A DNA stretch of 64,000 nt from Pisolithus tinctorius (Eukaryota; Basidiomycota; Agaricomycetes; Boletales; Pisolithaceae), in contig JANFAH010000001.1 of NCBI GenBank assembly GCA_024663395.1, forward strand, positions 3,534,001-3,598,000, given 5' to 3'. Under the pieces are notes generated by a model. It was given only the letters and a program-made list of their open reading frames with translations, was not told the origin of the DNA and did no database searches. The position numbers and the translations under genes are program-made. Below are positions 43,771 through 55,577 of the stretch, piece after piece (within the stretch, counting starts at the first letter, position 1; each line of letters opens with the position of its first letter).

Positions 43771-45154
43771 ATGAGTCTGTTCGCTCTGCGGTTTCGCTGT
43801 GCGACCATTGCGCGCCAGTCGTGCCGTATCTCGACGTCGTCGATCGTTCGGGCATCCGATGAGTTGCCTAAACCTCCCCGACCGATCGATGACTCGACCT
43901 CTGCGCTGGACTACAAGCGTGCTCAGCGCATACGTCCACCACCCCTGCCTGTGAGCGACGTACCGCGTGCACGTACGGCGGAAGAAGCTGTCACCAATAT
44001 TTTGTACAACACACCTCCACCGAACTTGCAACCATTTAAAAAGTGCGTTGGGTTACGTTCTAGACCGAACATGCCATCTCATTGCTCTTCTCCATTCTGT
44101 CCTGCCATCTTGCTCACGTTAACGGCCGGCGACTGGTTCTGCCGTGGTGCTCTTTAATTTTACAGACATATGCTCAACTGTCTCGTCCAAAATGAACCCG
44201 GTGTGCTCTCGCGTGTGTCAGGTATCCTCGCTGGACGCGGATTCAACATCGATTCCTTGGTCGTGTGTCGCACCGAGATTCGTGACTTGAGTCGAATGTC
44301 CATCGTCATATCTGGCCAGGATAGTGTTGTTGAGCAGGCGCGTAGGCAGCTTGAAGACCTTGTACGTCCCTGTTTATTTGTTTCTTGCATTTTTCACGAT
44401 TGGACTCTTTCTTCGTACCATAACCTTTCTTTGTCCTCCTCCCCCCTTTTTTTCACGCAATCTCACGAACACGGTACAGGTCCCAGTCTGGGCTGTCCTC
44501 GATTACACAGATACAAACGTCATCTCGCGCGAGCTCCTTCTCGTCAAGGTATCTATCCTAGGTCCTGAATACCTTGAGGATCAGTTCGTCGGTGGTCCTT
44601 CGCACGAACCCCGTCGGGGCGTTCTACCTCACGAGCCAAGTTCTAAAATTGAGAAGGAGACCCTCCTAGCACAGAATTTTGAGCGGAGTGGTCACCCTGA
44701 GCAGGCACAGCCCGCTCACACCTTGCCTTCCGCACAGAACCATGCACATGCTCATAGCCAGATCCCACTTACCCCCTCGGAAGCTCTCCGCCTCAAACAT
44801 CAGCACCTCCAGTCCATCTCGGCTCTCGTGCTGCAGTTTGGTGGGAAAGTCGTCGATATCAGCGACAATTCGGTCATCGTTGAGCTCACCGCAAAGACGA
44901 GCCGTGTGAACGCGTTCTTGAGTTTAGTGAAGCCATTCGGAATCCTCGAGTCAGCGCGGACGGGTGAGTGTCACGTCTACAGTTCCACTTAAACCTACAC
45001 TTTTGTGGGGCTCCGGAGGGACTGCTGATAAAATGAACCCGCGGTAGGTCTCATGGCAATGCCGCGCACGCCGCTTGCGCGCTCTTCGGACGAGAACGAC
45101 GATATTTTGGACGAAAATGGTGCAGTTGACGCTAGCCTCCTTCCGCCCGGTTGA
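43771..45154 (+). CDS. ILV6: Acetolactate synthase regulatory (small) subunit
   Basis: Regulatory partner of Ilv2 in branched-chain amino-acid synthesis; binds valine and ATP and acts in mitochondria. The presequence is Arg-rich (MSLFALRFRCATIARQSCR). The first ACT domain is HMLNCLVQNEPGVLSRVSGI with GRGFNIDSLVV and LSRMSIVISGQDSVVEQARRQ. Then VPVWAVLDYTDTNVISRELLLVKVSILGPEYL and the second ACT-like part ISALVLQFGGKVVDIS with RVNAFLSLVKPFGILESART. It ends GLMAMPRTPLARSSDE... LLPPG. Exons 43771-44040, about 44165-44359, 44480-44963 and 45049-45154 fit in frame. A His-rich insert (HAHAHSQ) of about 55 residues separates the two halves, longer than in yeast. Confidence 0.94.
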
Positions 45155-45647
45155 TTTTTCGTGTCCCTCTGCATTGGGGTCCGTTTGCAATTTGGTAGAT
45201 GGCCTCTAGATGTGCGAGGGCTGATATTGAAGTCAGCTTGGCCACGGATTTCTCTGGCTGGGTTGGCCGAGGGGTGGTAGTCGCTTCGCAGAAAAGATGT
45301 GCTGATATACATTACCCTGTACTTGGCACCTTTTTTTTTCGCTCTGGGTTGATTTTTTGGTTTTGAAAGTCTAGTCGTTGGGCTCGCCGTGTCATTCAGC
45401 CTGTGGTGATAAGCAAAAACAGGGTGTACATGAGAGCATAGGACGCCAAGTGATCATGTCCTTGGAACCTGACTATTGGTTGTTGGTTTTCATACTTACG
45501 ATTCTCGCGGCAGTTCGGGATCATGAAGTGCAGATCGAAAAAATGCATTAAGTAATTAGGTGGTATGGATCTGGGAGGCCAGCAGTTCAACCTATAGATA
45601 CGAGTAACCCGAGCATAGAAAAGCGGAAGGACAAGTCCACACAAACT
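45155..45647. other. Convergent 3' region
   Basis: Lies between the stops of ILV6 (+) and the short-chain dehydrogenase (-). A T-run near 45331-45340. No gene seen. Confidence 0.5.
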
Positions 45648-46966
45648 CTAGAGGTTCGCAACCTGCTCCTCCATGTAAGTCCAAAGCTCTCTCCCGAGTT
45701 GTGGATCCTGTGTATCAGCACGAGGTTTGCCTATTCGTGCCCACGGAATAAGGTACTAGGGACACAAGTAAATCTCTTTGCCGATACGACGGGGGAAAAA
45801 AGCGAGACAATACCTCTCCGCCGAGGCTGACAGCATCCGGTGAGGTCCCCGCGTACAGCTGCGTGATGGCACCGTATGAGACGTCATACAAAAGGATGGA
45901 CTATGTATGATAAGAGTGTGAGTATCGTTAGACTAGCGAGTATAAAATATATGACACACAGAGATCCATTGGACGAAGCCCCCCTGATGTCGCTGAAGTT
46001 CAGTTCGGATACCACCTGAAACCCGTGTAAGGTTCGTTATAGCGTACGCCGCTTAGTACTGACCTGGGTTGAGAGAGGTAGACACGATGCCCTGGTCTCG
46101 ATACCGGCGGTGTAACTCAGCGGAGAAGACGATGTTTCCCTATGAGTCCGGTCACTTCGGTACTCATATTTGGAGAAAGAAGGGACATACGGTTTTGCTC
46201 TGACCGTATAACGCCACTTGGTTCTTCGCCCGTCGCTTTGGACTGTCTTTGAATGTGTCAAAATCAAGCCCGGAGAACCAGTGACCGTTTGATGACGTGT
46301 TCACAACGCGTACGGTCCCATCGGGGGAAGACCTCGCAGTAGAGAGCAAGAGGGGGAGGAGGAGGTTAGTGAGGTAAAAGTGGCCAAGCACGTTGGTGCC
46401 AAACTGAAGATCGTATCCGTCTTCTGTGAGTTGCTCGACAGGAGGATTCATCACACCTCTGTCCATGATGTGGGACAAGAATACAGGGGCTGAACAGGTA
46501 CACTCACGCGTTATTGAAGAGCACGTGGAGCTGCGTTTCTTCGCTTTTACATTGGAGTGACAGACGTTTGTCAAATAATGGTGATGAAAAGAGAAAGAAG
46601 TGCTACCTCAGAAAAGATTCCGCAGACTCTTTGATAGACCGCAGATTGGCGAGGTTTAGCTTCAGTAGGTGAGCTTCCCGACCTGTGCGATCTTTGAGAT
46701 CCTTAATAGCGACCTCCCCTTTGCCGACGTCGCGGCAGCCAATCCAGACTTTGGCATTCTTGGTAAGGAGCACCTGAACCTTGCTTTCAGTATTGGACCC
46801 ACGGTAATCAGGAAAGAGGTAGATTCACCCTAGCAGTTTCCTTTCCGATTCCAGCATTTGCCCCCGTGACGAGGACGACTTTACCAGTCATGTCGGGAAC
46901 ATTTTCTGCAGTGAACTTTGGTTTTGGAGGAGCTAATTCGCTGAGGATGGATGGTATCTGGCCCAT
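45648..46966 (-). CDS. Short-chain dehydrogenase/reductase (SDR)
   Basis: NAD(P)-dependent oxidoreductase of the classical SDR fold, resembling retinol-dehydrogenase/WW-oxidoreductase-type fungal SDRs. Start [18 protein letters not shown] at 46966. The nucleotide motif is [13 protein letters not shown]. Then come [34 protein letters not shown] (NNAG split by an intron), [20 protein letters not shown] and [11 protein letters not shown]. The catalytic Tyr/Lys is YGQSK. After two further short exons it reads [14 protein letters not shown], with the P-G motif of the family, and ends [16 protein letters not shown]. The substrate is unknown. All junctions restore frame. Two CCAAT motifs in an 81-bp repeated block lie upstream. 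Confidence 0.92.
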
Positions 46967-47105
46967 GGTACGAATCGTGGTGAAACAGCGATAGCGTGTG
47001 ACCGGTCTTGGCTCTAAGCACTCGAGGTTTTATATGCAGCCAGTCATAGATAGCACTGCGGAGCATTATCATGGATTGCACATAGTGGTAGTGGGCGCAA
47101 TTGAC

Positions 47106-47299
47106 CGGCACAACTTAGTTGCGGCTTGCTTGACGCGTGTCCACGGCCGGATTGGCTGACGTACTGGCATTTACTTGGATTACTGACCAACCCACTCTCA
47201 GGATCCCCGTGGATCGCCGGCACGATCCACTTGCAACTTGTTCGACGCGTGTCCACGGCTGGATTGGCTCACGTAACTACGATTTCCTTTGGCTACTGA
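47106..47299. repeat. Imperfect direct repeat of about 81 bp in the SDR promoter
   Basis: Copy 1 at 47106-47186 and copy 2 at 47218-47299, offset 112 bp and about 75% identical by eye. The shared core is GACGCGTGTCCACGGC followed by GGATTGGCT. Read from the SDR gene (minus strand) each copy carries AGCCAAT, a CCAAT box. The copies lie 140-333 bp upstream of the ATG at 46966. Confidence 0.75.
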
Positions 47300-47594
47300 T
47301 GTGTACTGACGAGCAATATTACGGTAACATTTAGCAAAATCCTACCATTCGCTTGTAAATCAAAACCAAAGTACAGACTGAAGCGGTCAGGATAGAGGGT
47401 TATGGAGGGAAAAAGGAAAGTGATATAATCCTAATCGGAGTGCCAACGAATCGCGGTTTGAGATGAATGAATGATTAATATCGTCTTACGCGTACATGCA
47501 AATTACGAGGTTGGTTGTGACTATAAAGTCCACAAAAGACAGTCTGAAGAACAGCGTGGCGACTCCTGAGGGTAAACCGATAAAACACCGCATG
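47300..47594. other. Intergenic, no gene seen
   Basis: AT-rich stretch between the SDR promoter and the PDK1 stop. Nothing supported. Confidence 0.5.
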
Positions 47595-50500
47595 TTAGCG
47601 CTTGCGCGGCGATTGTTGCTGCGGTGACAGCGAGGCGTTGATCTTCTCGACCCATTGTGCCGACAATGCACTCGTCTCCGCCGCGTAGGTCTGTGATGTT
47701 GTCGACTGTGTAAAGCGCATACGTAAGATTCAAACTGCCAGCCTAGTTGGAGAAAAGAGAAAATGAACTCACAGTTAATATTACAAACTCCCTATCTCCC
47801 TTCCTCTCCGCGCTCTCGACGACTGACTTTGTCTCCTTGTCCTTGTCCTTCCCGTCCCTTCCCTTCCCTTCAACACGCGCGAGCCCCAACTCTGTCTTCA
47901 CCGAGAAGCTTACGTCAGGTGAAGCAACTTCCACACCGTTTCCGTCCCCGCTGCCGTTTGCACATCTCGCTGCACCGTTCCTAAAACTAGTTGAAGTCCC
48001 CCCAGATCCAGTTAATACCTTCCTTTTCACACATAGGAGTCTATGGTTCGTGAGGACCAGCTCCCTCGGCTTCGACCTAACCGTTGATGATACGACATTG
48101 AGTGGTAGCAGCAACCGGCTTCCACGACGCTTGGGCGAGCGCGCTTCGACGCGTGTATGGAAAACGACGCTTTCGCCTGGTAGCAAGATTGGCGACCTAG
48201 TTGACCGCAGCATGATAGAAGGCCACGTAATTAGACATCATTGACGAGAAATAAGGTCGGAGACAAGGCAACACTCATCAGCCACCCTTATGGACATCTG
48301 AAAGGGGAGAAACGTACCAATCCACCTTCCTCACAGGTAAGGTATTCCCCTGTACAGGCGTCAGGGTTCTGTCCCTACCTCGTCCTCCACCCTCGTCTGC
48401 CATTACCACTCCAACTCGTTCTTTCTCGTTTCCCCCATTACTTAATTCAGCAACGCGAGAAAGCGCTTCGTCCACAGTAGACTGCGTTGGCTTGCTATCG
48501 AGCTTGTCCTTCGGCTTCTCCACAAAACTCCCACCCAACGAATTTGTCCCCGATCCCGAACCAGAACTTGAATCCAAGGGCGACGGGGAGGGGCGAGGCG
48601 TTCCCGTGGGTGAGGGTGCAGATATCAATGTTGGTATGGGTATAGGTTGCATTGTCATGGTAGTAGTAGTCCCGTCCATTTTACCCGCCTTGTCCACGAC
48701 ATCCTGTACGTCTTGGATAATCGTCAGGGTTGGCGTCCGCGTTGTGTCCTCAACTTTGTCAACCACAAGTCGATGTCTTCCGCTACGTGCATCTTCAGCC
48801 TCATCCTCGTCGCCCTCATCGCACCGCATCAGCAGCTGATTTTCCCTTAACCTGAACCGCTCAAACTCGGGACCCTCTGCGTCCAGCGCCCAGCCTAATC
48901 CATCGGGATTAACGTGATTGTTGTCCTCTGTAGTCTTTGGACTTCTCCCGAAATGCCTGCCAAGTCCCCCAGCTCCTCTCCTGGTGGTGGTGACTTTGCC
49001 ACTTCCTTCTCCCTCGCCCCCGTCGTCCCAGCCTATCCCACTCGACCCATTCATTCTTACCTCGCCGACGAATGCGTCCCATATACTACCCACATTCTCT
49101 AACCCCTGTCCTCCAACCTGCTCCTCGTCTCTTGCCTCCTCACGTACCTCTTTCTTCACTAGCCCCGCCTCCAGCGGAGGGACAGGATCACTCCAGAGCG
49201 TCTCCCACTTTACAGAGGCGAGGAATGGGTGAGCACGTAATGCTGTCCGGGAGGTCGGGCTCCTGTCGGCACCTGCACCGAGTCGTTGCATCGGGTCAAA
49301 GATCTACACAAGATCAAAGATTGACATAACAATTCGGCATTGGGATCCGAAGCGGTGAAAGATGCCAATGAATGAGAACGACAAAGACTATACGAGAACA
49401 ACTTACAAGCAACCGCTGCACGAAATCCTTCGCTTGTTCGTCGAAGCCCTCGGGAAATGTGTAGTCGAGGGCCTTAATCTTTTGCCAGGTTAGATATTCG
49501 GACAGACCGTGAAATGCGAATCGGCCAGCGATCATTTGGTAAACAATGCATCCCAGAGACCAAAGGTCTGAGCTGTGCGTGTGGGAGTACCATGACGTAG
49601 TCATCAGCAACGTAAGAGGACGAATGATCTAGATTAGGTCTGCCATGCGTTAACGATCAAGACGAACCTTTTACTTGTTTCGCTGCGTTCGAGGAGTTCG
49701 GGAGCGATGTATTGAGCGGTGCCTACCCATGAGTTCGCACGTTCCTCTGAACACATTTGTGAAATAGAGCGTAGGGAAGAGGCAAAGAAGAACTTACGCC
49801 CAGATTCGAGTATTTTTCCCGTCCCAAAATCTGTGATTTTAATACGGAATTCGCTATCGAGGAGGAGATTTTCTGGTTTGAGGTCCCTAGGATGAGGTAA
49901 GCAAAAGCAAGAGGACGGGGTGATGAAAGGCACGTGCCTATGGATGACATCTTTTGAATGTATGTAATCCAGGGCATCTATAATTTGTGCTGTGTAGTGT
50001 CTGGCGCAGGCTAGAGAGAGAGAACCCATGCGCGAGATGCGCGATTGCATTTCGCCGTTGACAGCGAGATCGAGGACGAAAACTGTGTATGATGTGTGAG
50101 GATACATTCGAAGTACCGGGTGAATACCAACAAAGGCTCCACTCGTCTTGGAATGTCCAGTGGAGATGGATAATGCCGGGATGACCGGTGCCCAGTTTGA
50201 CAAGGACGTTCTTCTCGGCCATTGCGACGGCCAGTTTGTCTTTTCTGATGAGATGGTTCTTGTCGATGATCTTAATGGCGTATTCCTGACCCGTGCGGAT
50301 GTACCTTCCACGCATGACCTGTGGCGGTAGGTGAATGGGTGTGGCATTGAGATGTGGAGAAAACGCACGGTGGAGTAGGAACCCTCGCCAAGAGTGGACA
50401 GAAAGGAAAAGTCCTGCGGGGAGGGTCTGCTGTTTGCGGAGGGATTCTGAGAGCGAGACCGTCTCCGAGATTTCGACCGGGTGTGTGGGGCGAGAGAACG

Positions 50501-50875
50501 AGATCTGGGCTCTCGATCTGACACAACAAGCTCACGGGTGAGATAGCTGGGAGCGCGAACCGTTGGCGGAGAATGTGGGCTGCGTGAGCGGGGAGAAGAG
50601 AAAGTACGCGTTGGCCGAGGACGCGGGGTCGTCGGCACCTCATTGATGGATTCCGAATCGGACGAAGACGATATCACAGACGCATTCCGACTCAAATCTG
50701 CCAACGTGGGTGGAAAGGTCGGTCCACTAGTGCTGGAAGAATCCCCCGGGCTGGAAGATGTCCCCGTGGACTCAGTTGGCAGCATGTCTTGAACAGTACT
50801 CACTGCGCCAGCGCCGCTCACCTCATCTTCCCCAACCAGACACAGCCACTGCACGTGATCCTCGATGTGCAACAT
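47595..50875 (-). CDS. PDK1-type AGC protein kinase (Pkh/Ksg1) with C-terminal PH domain
   Basis: Master AGC kinase that phosphorylates the activation loop of others downstream of sphingolipid or lipid signals. The N-terminus is disordered and Ser/Pro/Arg-rich. The kinase domain begins DFSFLSTLGEGSYSTV, then EYAIKIIDKNHLIRKDK, LDLAVNGEMQSRISRMGSLS, the HRDLKPENLLLDSEFRI loop and DFGTGKILESG. The PDK1 activation segment is RANSWVGTAQYIAPELL, keeping the autophosphorylated serine. Then SDLWSLGCIVYQMIAGRFAF and FDPMQRLGAG. After a long low-complexity linker comes a PH domain: VVFHTRVEARSPKRRG, ELVLTNHRLLCVKR, REFVILTSTTSQTYAAET, and WVEKINASL, ending at 47595. No AGC hydrophobic motif is seen, as expected for PDK1. 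Many introns. Confidence 0.94.
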
Positions 50876-51565
50876 GATGATCCGAGATTTAGAGAGCGGT
50901 GGGGCCCCGCATAGCAGGCTTCACCGACATCTCGAGTGTGTATTTTCGCAAAACTCGTTACTGCGTGCATAAATAAAGTTGGAATAGGGTAAATTTTCGT
51001 TGTGGGGAGTATGTATGTCCAAAGAACCCGTCACGTTAAATACCCGTTCTCTCAATAATTACCTGGCTCGCCACAAGACCAACGATAAATCAGGTTGCAT
51101 TGTCCTGTCCTTGCTAGCGAACAGGGTCCATATTCGGATCTCCGAATGTCGAGACCCACAGGCAGGAAATGATTCATGCCTGGACAGTGGGGCTGCCCCC
51201 TTCCTCAATCCTGGGGATTTACGCAACCCCACGCATTGCAAGGATACTTGACGTTACCACACGGCATGATCGGAGTGGCCCCGGGCGAATTCAGCTCGTG
51301 CACAGGCGCGTAGCGCAAACGAGGCCCTCGACGAAGAGGTATTGTACTCAGTAGCCGTGCCGCTGATACGGACTCGAGTGTCGCCATCCCAAGTGCACTG
51401 CCGTCCAACAACCCTTCAAGGAACACGCCTCTCTTTGAGACCTTCAAACGCATCATATCGTGCTCGAGCCTCAGGGGTACTTGGTGAGGCGTAGTTACAC
51501 TTGCTGTCAGGCTCGCAGGAAGAACTGGGTGTCAAGTGCTTCTGCATAGGGCACACTCTCAGGGC
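50876..51565. other. PDK1 upstream region, no gene seen
   Basis: Holds open frames on both strands without any recognised domain. It must contain the PDK1 promoter. Confidence 0.45.
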
Positions 51566-52287
51566 CTACTTCACCAGGGAGATGATATCGTCGTTTTGCA
51601 TCCTATCGGCGTGGTCAGCTTGATCATGTGTGATATCCCGAGCTACTTTGATAGAATTCTTGGAGGTACGGCCCGAGTTGAAGAGGTGGAGACCTCGCTG
51701 TGAATGATATGTAGTAAACACGGATGTTGGCTTGGCCGACAACCCACCCCAGATTCGTTCCCCTGAGATCCAATGAACACTGTACGCCCAGCTCGGTCCC
51801 GTCCCTGTATGCTCCATATGATTGTGGTGACTCTACCTTGGCAGTGTCACCTGGCGGTTGACATTGCAAAGGAGTCTTAGACTCCTTGACCCTTGACCTC
51901 ACGGTCCACGGGGGAAAGAATCTTCCACACGTGGTGTCGACAGACCCGTTACCATGCGTTTTGGGCTCCAACCCAAACCAGACTATCGGAACTCTTCACG
52001 ACAAAGTCACCGGTGTTGGGCAGAGTGGTTGTGGGCACACATGATAGTTGGTAGTCCGCCGAGCACCCAAAGTTGCACACATAGCTGGTGCAACTCCCGT
52101 GTCGTCGTTGAACGCTAGAATGACCAACAAAACCGTCATTCGCAGACCTCCGAAACCCAGTGAAAACACGTGCGAGGAAGAGACTTTGCACGACGCCGAT
52201 GCGGCTGATCAAGTTCACAGTGAGTGTCCAGATGAGCCAGGCTATCACTTCCTCCCCTAAGCCCTTGCAGCCTTTCCTCCCACCCAC
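51566..52287 (-). CDS. Hypothetical two-exon protein
   Basis: Two open segments can be joined by a GT-AG intron of about 57 nt (GTAACG...GTGAG) near 51896-51952. The pieces read GCSADYQLSCVPTTTLPNTG then GDFVVKSSDSLVWVGAQNAW and, after the splice, ESKTPLQCQPPGDTAKVES, GTELGVQCSLDLRG and the end QSSSGYHT. Several Cys residues suggest a secreted or exported small protein. I do not recognise it, and the start is uncertain (MGGRKG at 52287 has no signal peptide). It may be noise; shown because the joined frame is long and codon-like. Confidence 0.3.
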
Positions 52288-52786
52288 TCTGGCACACGCA
52301 CACGGAAATGCTTACGCTTGCATCCATCATCTAGGCATCGTTTGCCTCATGGACTGCCTGAAATATGAGTAGCATTCTTTGGTGGCGACAACTTGGGTTG
52401 CTGAGCCCAGACTAGGCCATACAACCGACCGCCGAGATTCAGATCATGATGTCCACCATCCGTTCCCCCAAGCACCCTTTATCGATCAACCCATCACATA
52501 GAGCAAACTCACACCTGTTCATCTGTCGCCCATCTTCCACATCAGTTACGATCAGGTTCTTTGCCGTCGATTGGGACAGTTACGTTGCTCGAAACATAGT
52601 GAGGATTACGTTCTATTCCTCTCTGGGCTTTATCAACTTATCTTTGCTTTCAGGTGACCGCTGCGCACATCAGTCGAAAACGCTTTAGGTTAGAGCCGTT
52701 GGAGTGCACTGGGAAGGTACAGTTGGTGGTGGGAAAATCCCAATGCATCTGAAACGTTTGGTAGCACCCTAACCTTGCTGAGCGCA
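52288..52786. other. Intergenic, no gene seen
   Basis: Upstream of the tandem GTPase gene. No TATA box; nothing else supported. Confidence 0.45.
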
Positions 52787-54148
52787 ATGTCCACTCGCAA
52801 CGTCGTTATAGTAGGAGAATCCGGAGTGGGGAAGAGCTCGCTTATCAACCTTATTCTCGGTGAAGCGAGGGTATTGGCATCGAACGACGCCGTGGGGGTC
52901 ACGCTGGAGATAACGCGCCATCCTACGACGATATGTCAACACAGCTACTATCTATGGGATACCCCTGGCTTGAATGAGGGGACGCAGGGAAACATCGCAT
53001 CGAAACGGGTGGAGGAAATTTTACGGAATCTCCTAACGCAACTCGAGAAAGCACATGGTGTCCATCTCCTTATCATCTGCTTCAGGGGTACAAGAGTCAC
53101 GCGGACGATGCAACAAACATACATGACCATTACAGGTATATGTTCCAAGGTATCCCAGAACATCCCCGTCGCAGCCGTCATCACTGAGCTGGAGAAGATT
53201 GGAAACTCACCGGGAGAAATGGAGGTCTGGTGGGAGAACAACCAGAAAGGACTCTTGGCATACGGCATGGATTTCACCGGACATGCTTGTATCACCACGC
53301 TGACAGACGAATGCCACCCCCCGACGACGGGACGGTACCGAAAATGTCAGGTTGCCGTCCACCAACTCATTCAGAGATGTTCCCGGTCACCGAAGTCTAC
53401 CTCTTCTAAAGATCTCAACGTCGTCCTTTTCGGTGAGACGGGCGTAGGAAAGAGCTCTCTGATCAATCTCATGGCAGGCAAGGAGGTCGCAAAGGTCTCG
53501 CCTGACGCCGATGCGTGTACCCTGGACTCTGAAGAGTACGGATTTGAAATAGGTCCGACGCGAATCCGGATGTGGGACACCGTTGGACTGGAAGAGCCTG
53601 ATACCATCAGCGAGGATCGCTGCTTCACTGCCATCGAGAAGGCGATTCAACTCATCAAAAGCCTGAGCGCCGCAGGCGGCATCAATCTCCTCTTGTTCTG
53701 CATTCGCGCAAACCGCATCACCGTCACAATACAAAATAACTACCGGCTTTTCTATGAAGTCCTCGGCCGCAAGGAGGTTCCAGTTGCGCTCGTGGTTACA
53801 CACCTTGAGCGTGAACAGCAAATGGAGGACTGGTGGCCCCGGAACGAGAAGATTCTCGAGCGATATGGCATTATGGCCGCTGGACACGCTTGCGTCACGG
53901 GTGTGGTTGGACATCCCAAGTATCAGCAGTCTCAAGACGCAATTCGTGCGCTTCTCTTGCAGTACGACGAGCAGGGAAAATTTATGATGCCACCCGAGGC
54001 GTGGATCGGGAGGTTGCTAAAAGGATTTGTGTCTTTTGTGGGCGATAAAGCCTTTTTGAGGGGAAGGGATATGGTCCGTATCTTGACAAAAAGATGTCAG
54101 TTACGCCCCGATGTCGCTCAGCGTGTGGCGGCTTGCCTTGAGCAATGA
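52787..54148 (+). CDS. Tandem two-domain P-loop GTPase (AIG1/G-domain type)
   Basis: A single exon of 453 residues with two copies of a GTPase domain. Domain 1 has G1 GESGVGKS (10-17) and G3 DTPG (from 58); domain 2 has GETGVGKS (216-223) and DTVG (from 264). Both have a G1-to-G3 distance of 48 residues, a period of about 206. The G4 NKxD is not classical: T-E-L-E in the first and T-H-L-E in the second, as in AIG1/septin-like GTPases. Each domain also ends with a G-H-A-C-(I/V)-T-(T/G) block (GHACITT, GHACVTG). A short C-terminal tail follows. The true start is the ATG at 52787 (MSTRNVVIVG). Fungal single-domain members are many and uncharacterised. Function is not known. Confidence 0.87.
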   Translation: MSTRNVVIVGESGVGKSSLINLILGEARVLASNDAVGVTLEITRHPTTICQHSYYLWDTPGLNEGTQGNIASKRVEEILRNLLTQLEKAHGVHLLIICFRGTRVTRTMQQTYMTITGICSKVSQNIPVAAVITELEKIGNSPGEMEVWWENNQKGLLAYGMDFTGHACITTLTDECHPPTTGRYRKCQVAVHQLIQRCSRSPKSTSSKDLNVVLFGETGVGKSSLINLMAGKEVAKVSPDADACTLDSEEYGFEIGPTRIRMWDTVGLEEPDTISEDRCFTAIEKAIQLIKSLSAAGGINLLLFCIRANRITVTIQNNYRLFYEVLGRKEVPVALVVTHLEREQQMEDWWPRNEKILERYGIMAAGHACVTGVVGHPKYQQSQDAIRALLLQYDEQGKFMMPPEAWIGRLLKGFVSFVGDKAFLRGRDMVRILTKRCQLRPDVAQRVAACLEQ

Positions 54149-54374
54149 AGGTGCGATATTACCCAGCACGCGGTGCCCGAAGGTTGTCGTCACGGACTTC
54201 TTCATAGATTTTCTGGTTCCACAAAAGCAAGCTACACACTTTGCTCCTCACAGTGGTGCAGACAATCAGTTTACTAAATAACTTCGACATGGGACGAGTT
54301 GTATCTACCAGCAGTGTCCAACGGCCATAAAGCCACAAATAGGGTAACACGCATTACAAGCATACACACAGGCC
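54149..54374. other. Convergent 3' region
   Basis: Between the stops of the tandem GTPase (+) and the RTA1-like gene (-). No gene seen. Confidence 0.5.
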
Positions 54375-55577
54375 TCATTTTTCCGACGTGGGAAGGCCCG
54401 TCTTGATGACAAGGTACTTGGATGGCCAGAAGGGGACGTACACACTGATGCCAATAAAGAGCGGGAGAGTGTCGAGAACGTAAAACCAAACTAGATGCGA
54501 AGTAGTCGGTCAACTGCAAAAAGTGACGAGTGGAGAGATGTACACACTTTCATGGGTCATGAGATAGCCACCGCTGCCCTGACCAAGTTCAATCGTGCGG
54601 TAGATACAACGCACCTGTCAGGGAAATGTACGTTACACACGGACCGGCCGCAATCACTTAACGACTCACCATGAACATAGCAGAAGAAAAGAACAAGGTT
54701 GGCACAATCGGGCCCCAGGGCTCCCTCGATGGTGAGATGCCATCTGCACGGATACGCCTATAGACATGGAGGGAGAGCAATATAAAGATTGCGAAAGAAA
54801 CGGCTTGGAGGGCAAGCCCAGCCAGCATAACGTTGGCCCCCAACTTGTCCGTCGATACGTTTTTGGACGTTTGCAATCCTCCACCAGCCGACTGCATGTG
54901 TGAGTGTTAGAAAGTTGTTCAATGGAGGTCAACAGGGAAGTGGCTTTTTTACCTGGATCAGAAACGTGGTCACATCACTCGTAACAAACCACTTTGCAAC
55001 CTTGCGAGGTGGAACCCAAGAATAACTAGGGTCTACGCAATTCGCAACAAACCGGCCATATAAAATGTAATTGAAAGCCAGAAATGCAGCGGGGGAGAGT
55101 AAAATTAGCAGCTGCTGGAGTATGAATATCATCAAACTGTTGGGGTCCTTTGGGAGCGCAATTCGAATGAAGAACCCTATGGCCATACCTGCAACTGATG
55201 TGTTAGCGACTGTTCCTCTTAGAATCGCTGGAGATACTAACAGAGGGATCCAATGGGAAGACACAATCCCCACCACGCTCGATTTGAGAAAGTGCGAGCA
55301 AAAAGGCAGGCACTGGCAAGAAGATATAGGGACCCTGCCACTGCTGCAACCACCTGGCTGGGGTTATAGTCTGGTGAAACCCTTCAGCACCATACTCTGG
55401 TACGCATGGAAGTACAAGCTCACTGTACACGACCTGCACAATTGTTTCGCCATTGTTATCCTGTGCTGCATACGAGTGAGCAAAACGTGCTGCGCAAAGG
55501 TCTGGAATGTACGTACTAGCACCAAGTGTGCCAATGACAAGTGTCGCCAAAGTGAACAGAAACGAAAACCAACGCAT
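54375..55577 (-). CDS. RTA1-like multi-pass membrane protein
   Basis: Fungal lipid-translocating exporter family (yeast Rta1, Rsb1), seven helices. Clear parts are YNPSQVVAAVAGSLYLLASA, RAWWGLCLPIGSLCMAIGFF (joined across an intron), FILQQLLILLSPAAFLAFNYILYGR and WFVTSDVTTFLIQSAGGGLQ. These are followed by MLAGLALQAVSFAIFILLSL and the family ending CIYRTIELGQGSGGYLMTHEW and YVLDTLPLFIGISVYVPFWP. It stops at 54375. The N-terminus is less sure: an ATG at 55577 begins MRWFSFLFTLATLVIGTLGA, which looks like a signal peptide, but the junction to the first RTA1 helix (near 55372-55430) is unclear. Role is probably drug or sphingolipid stress response, inferred. Confidence 0.85.
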
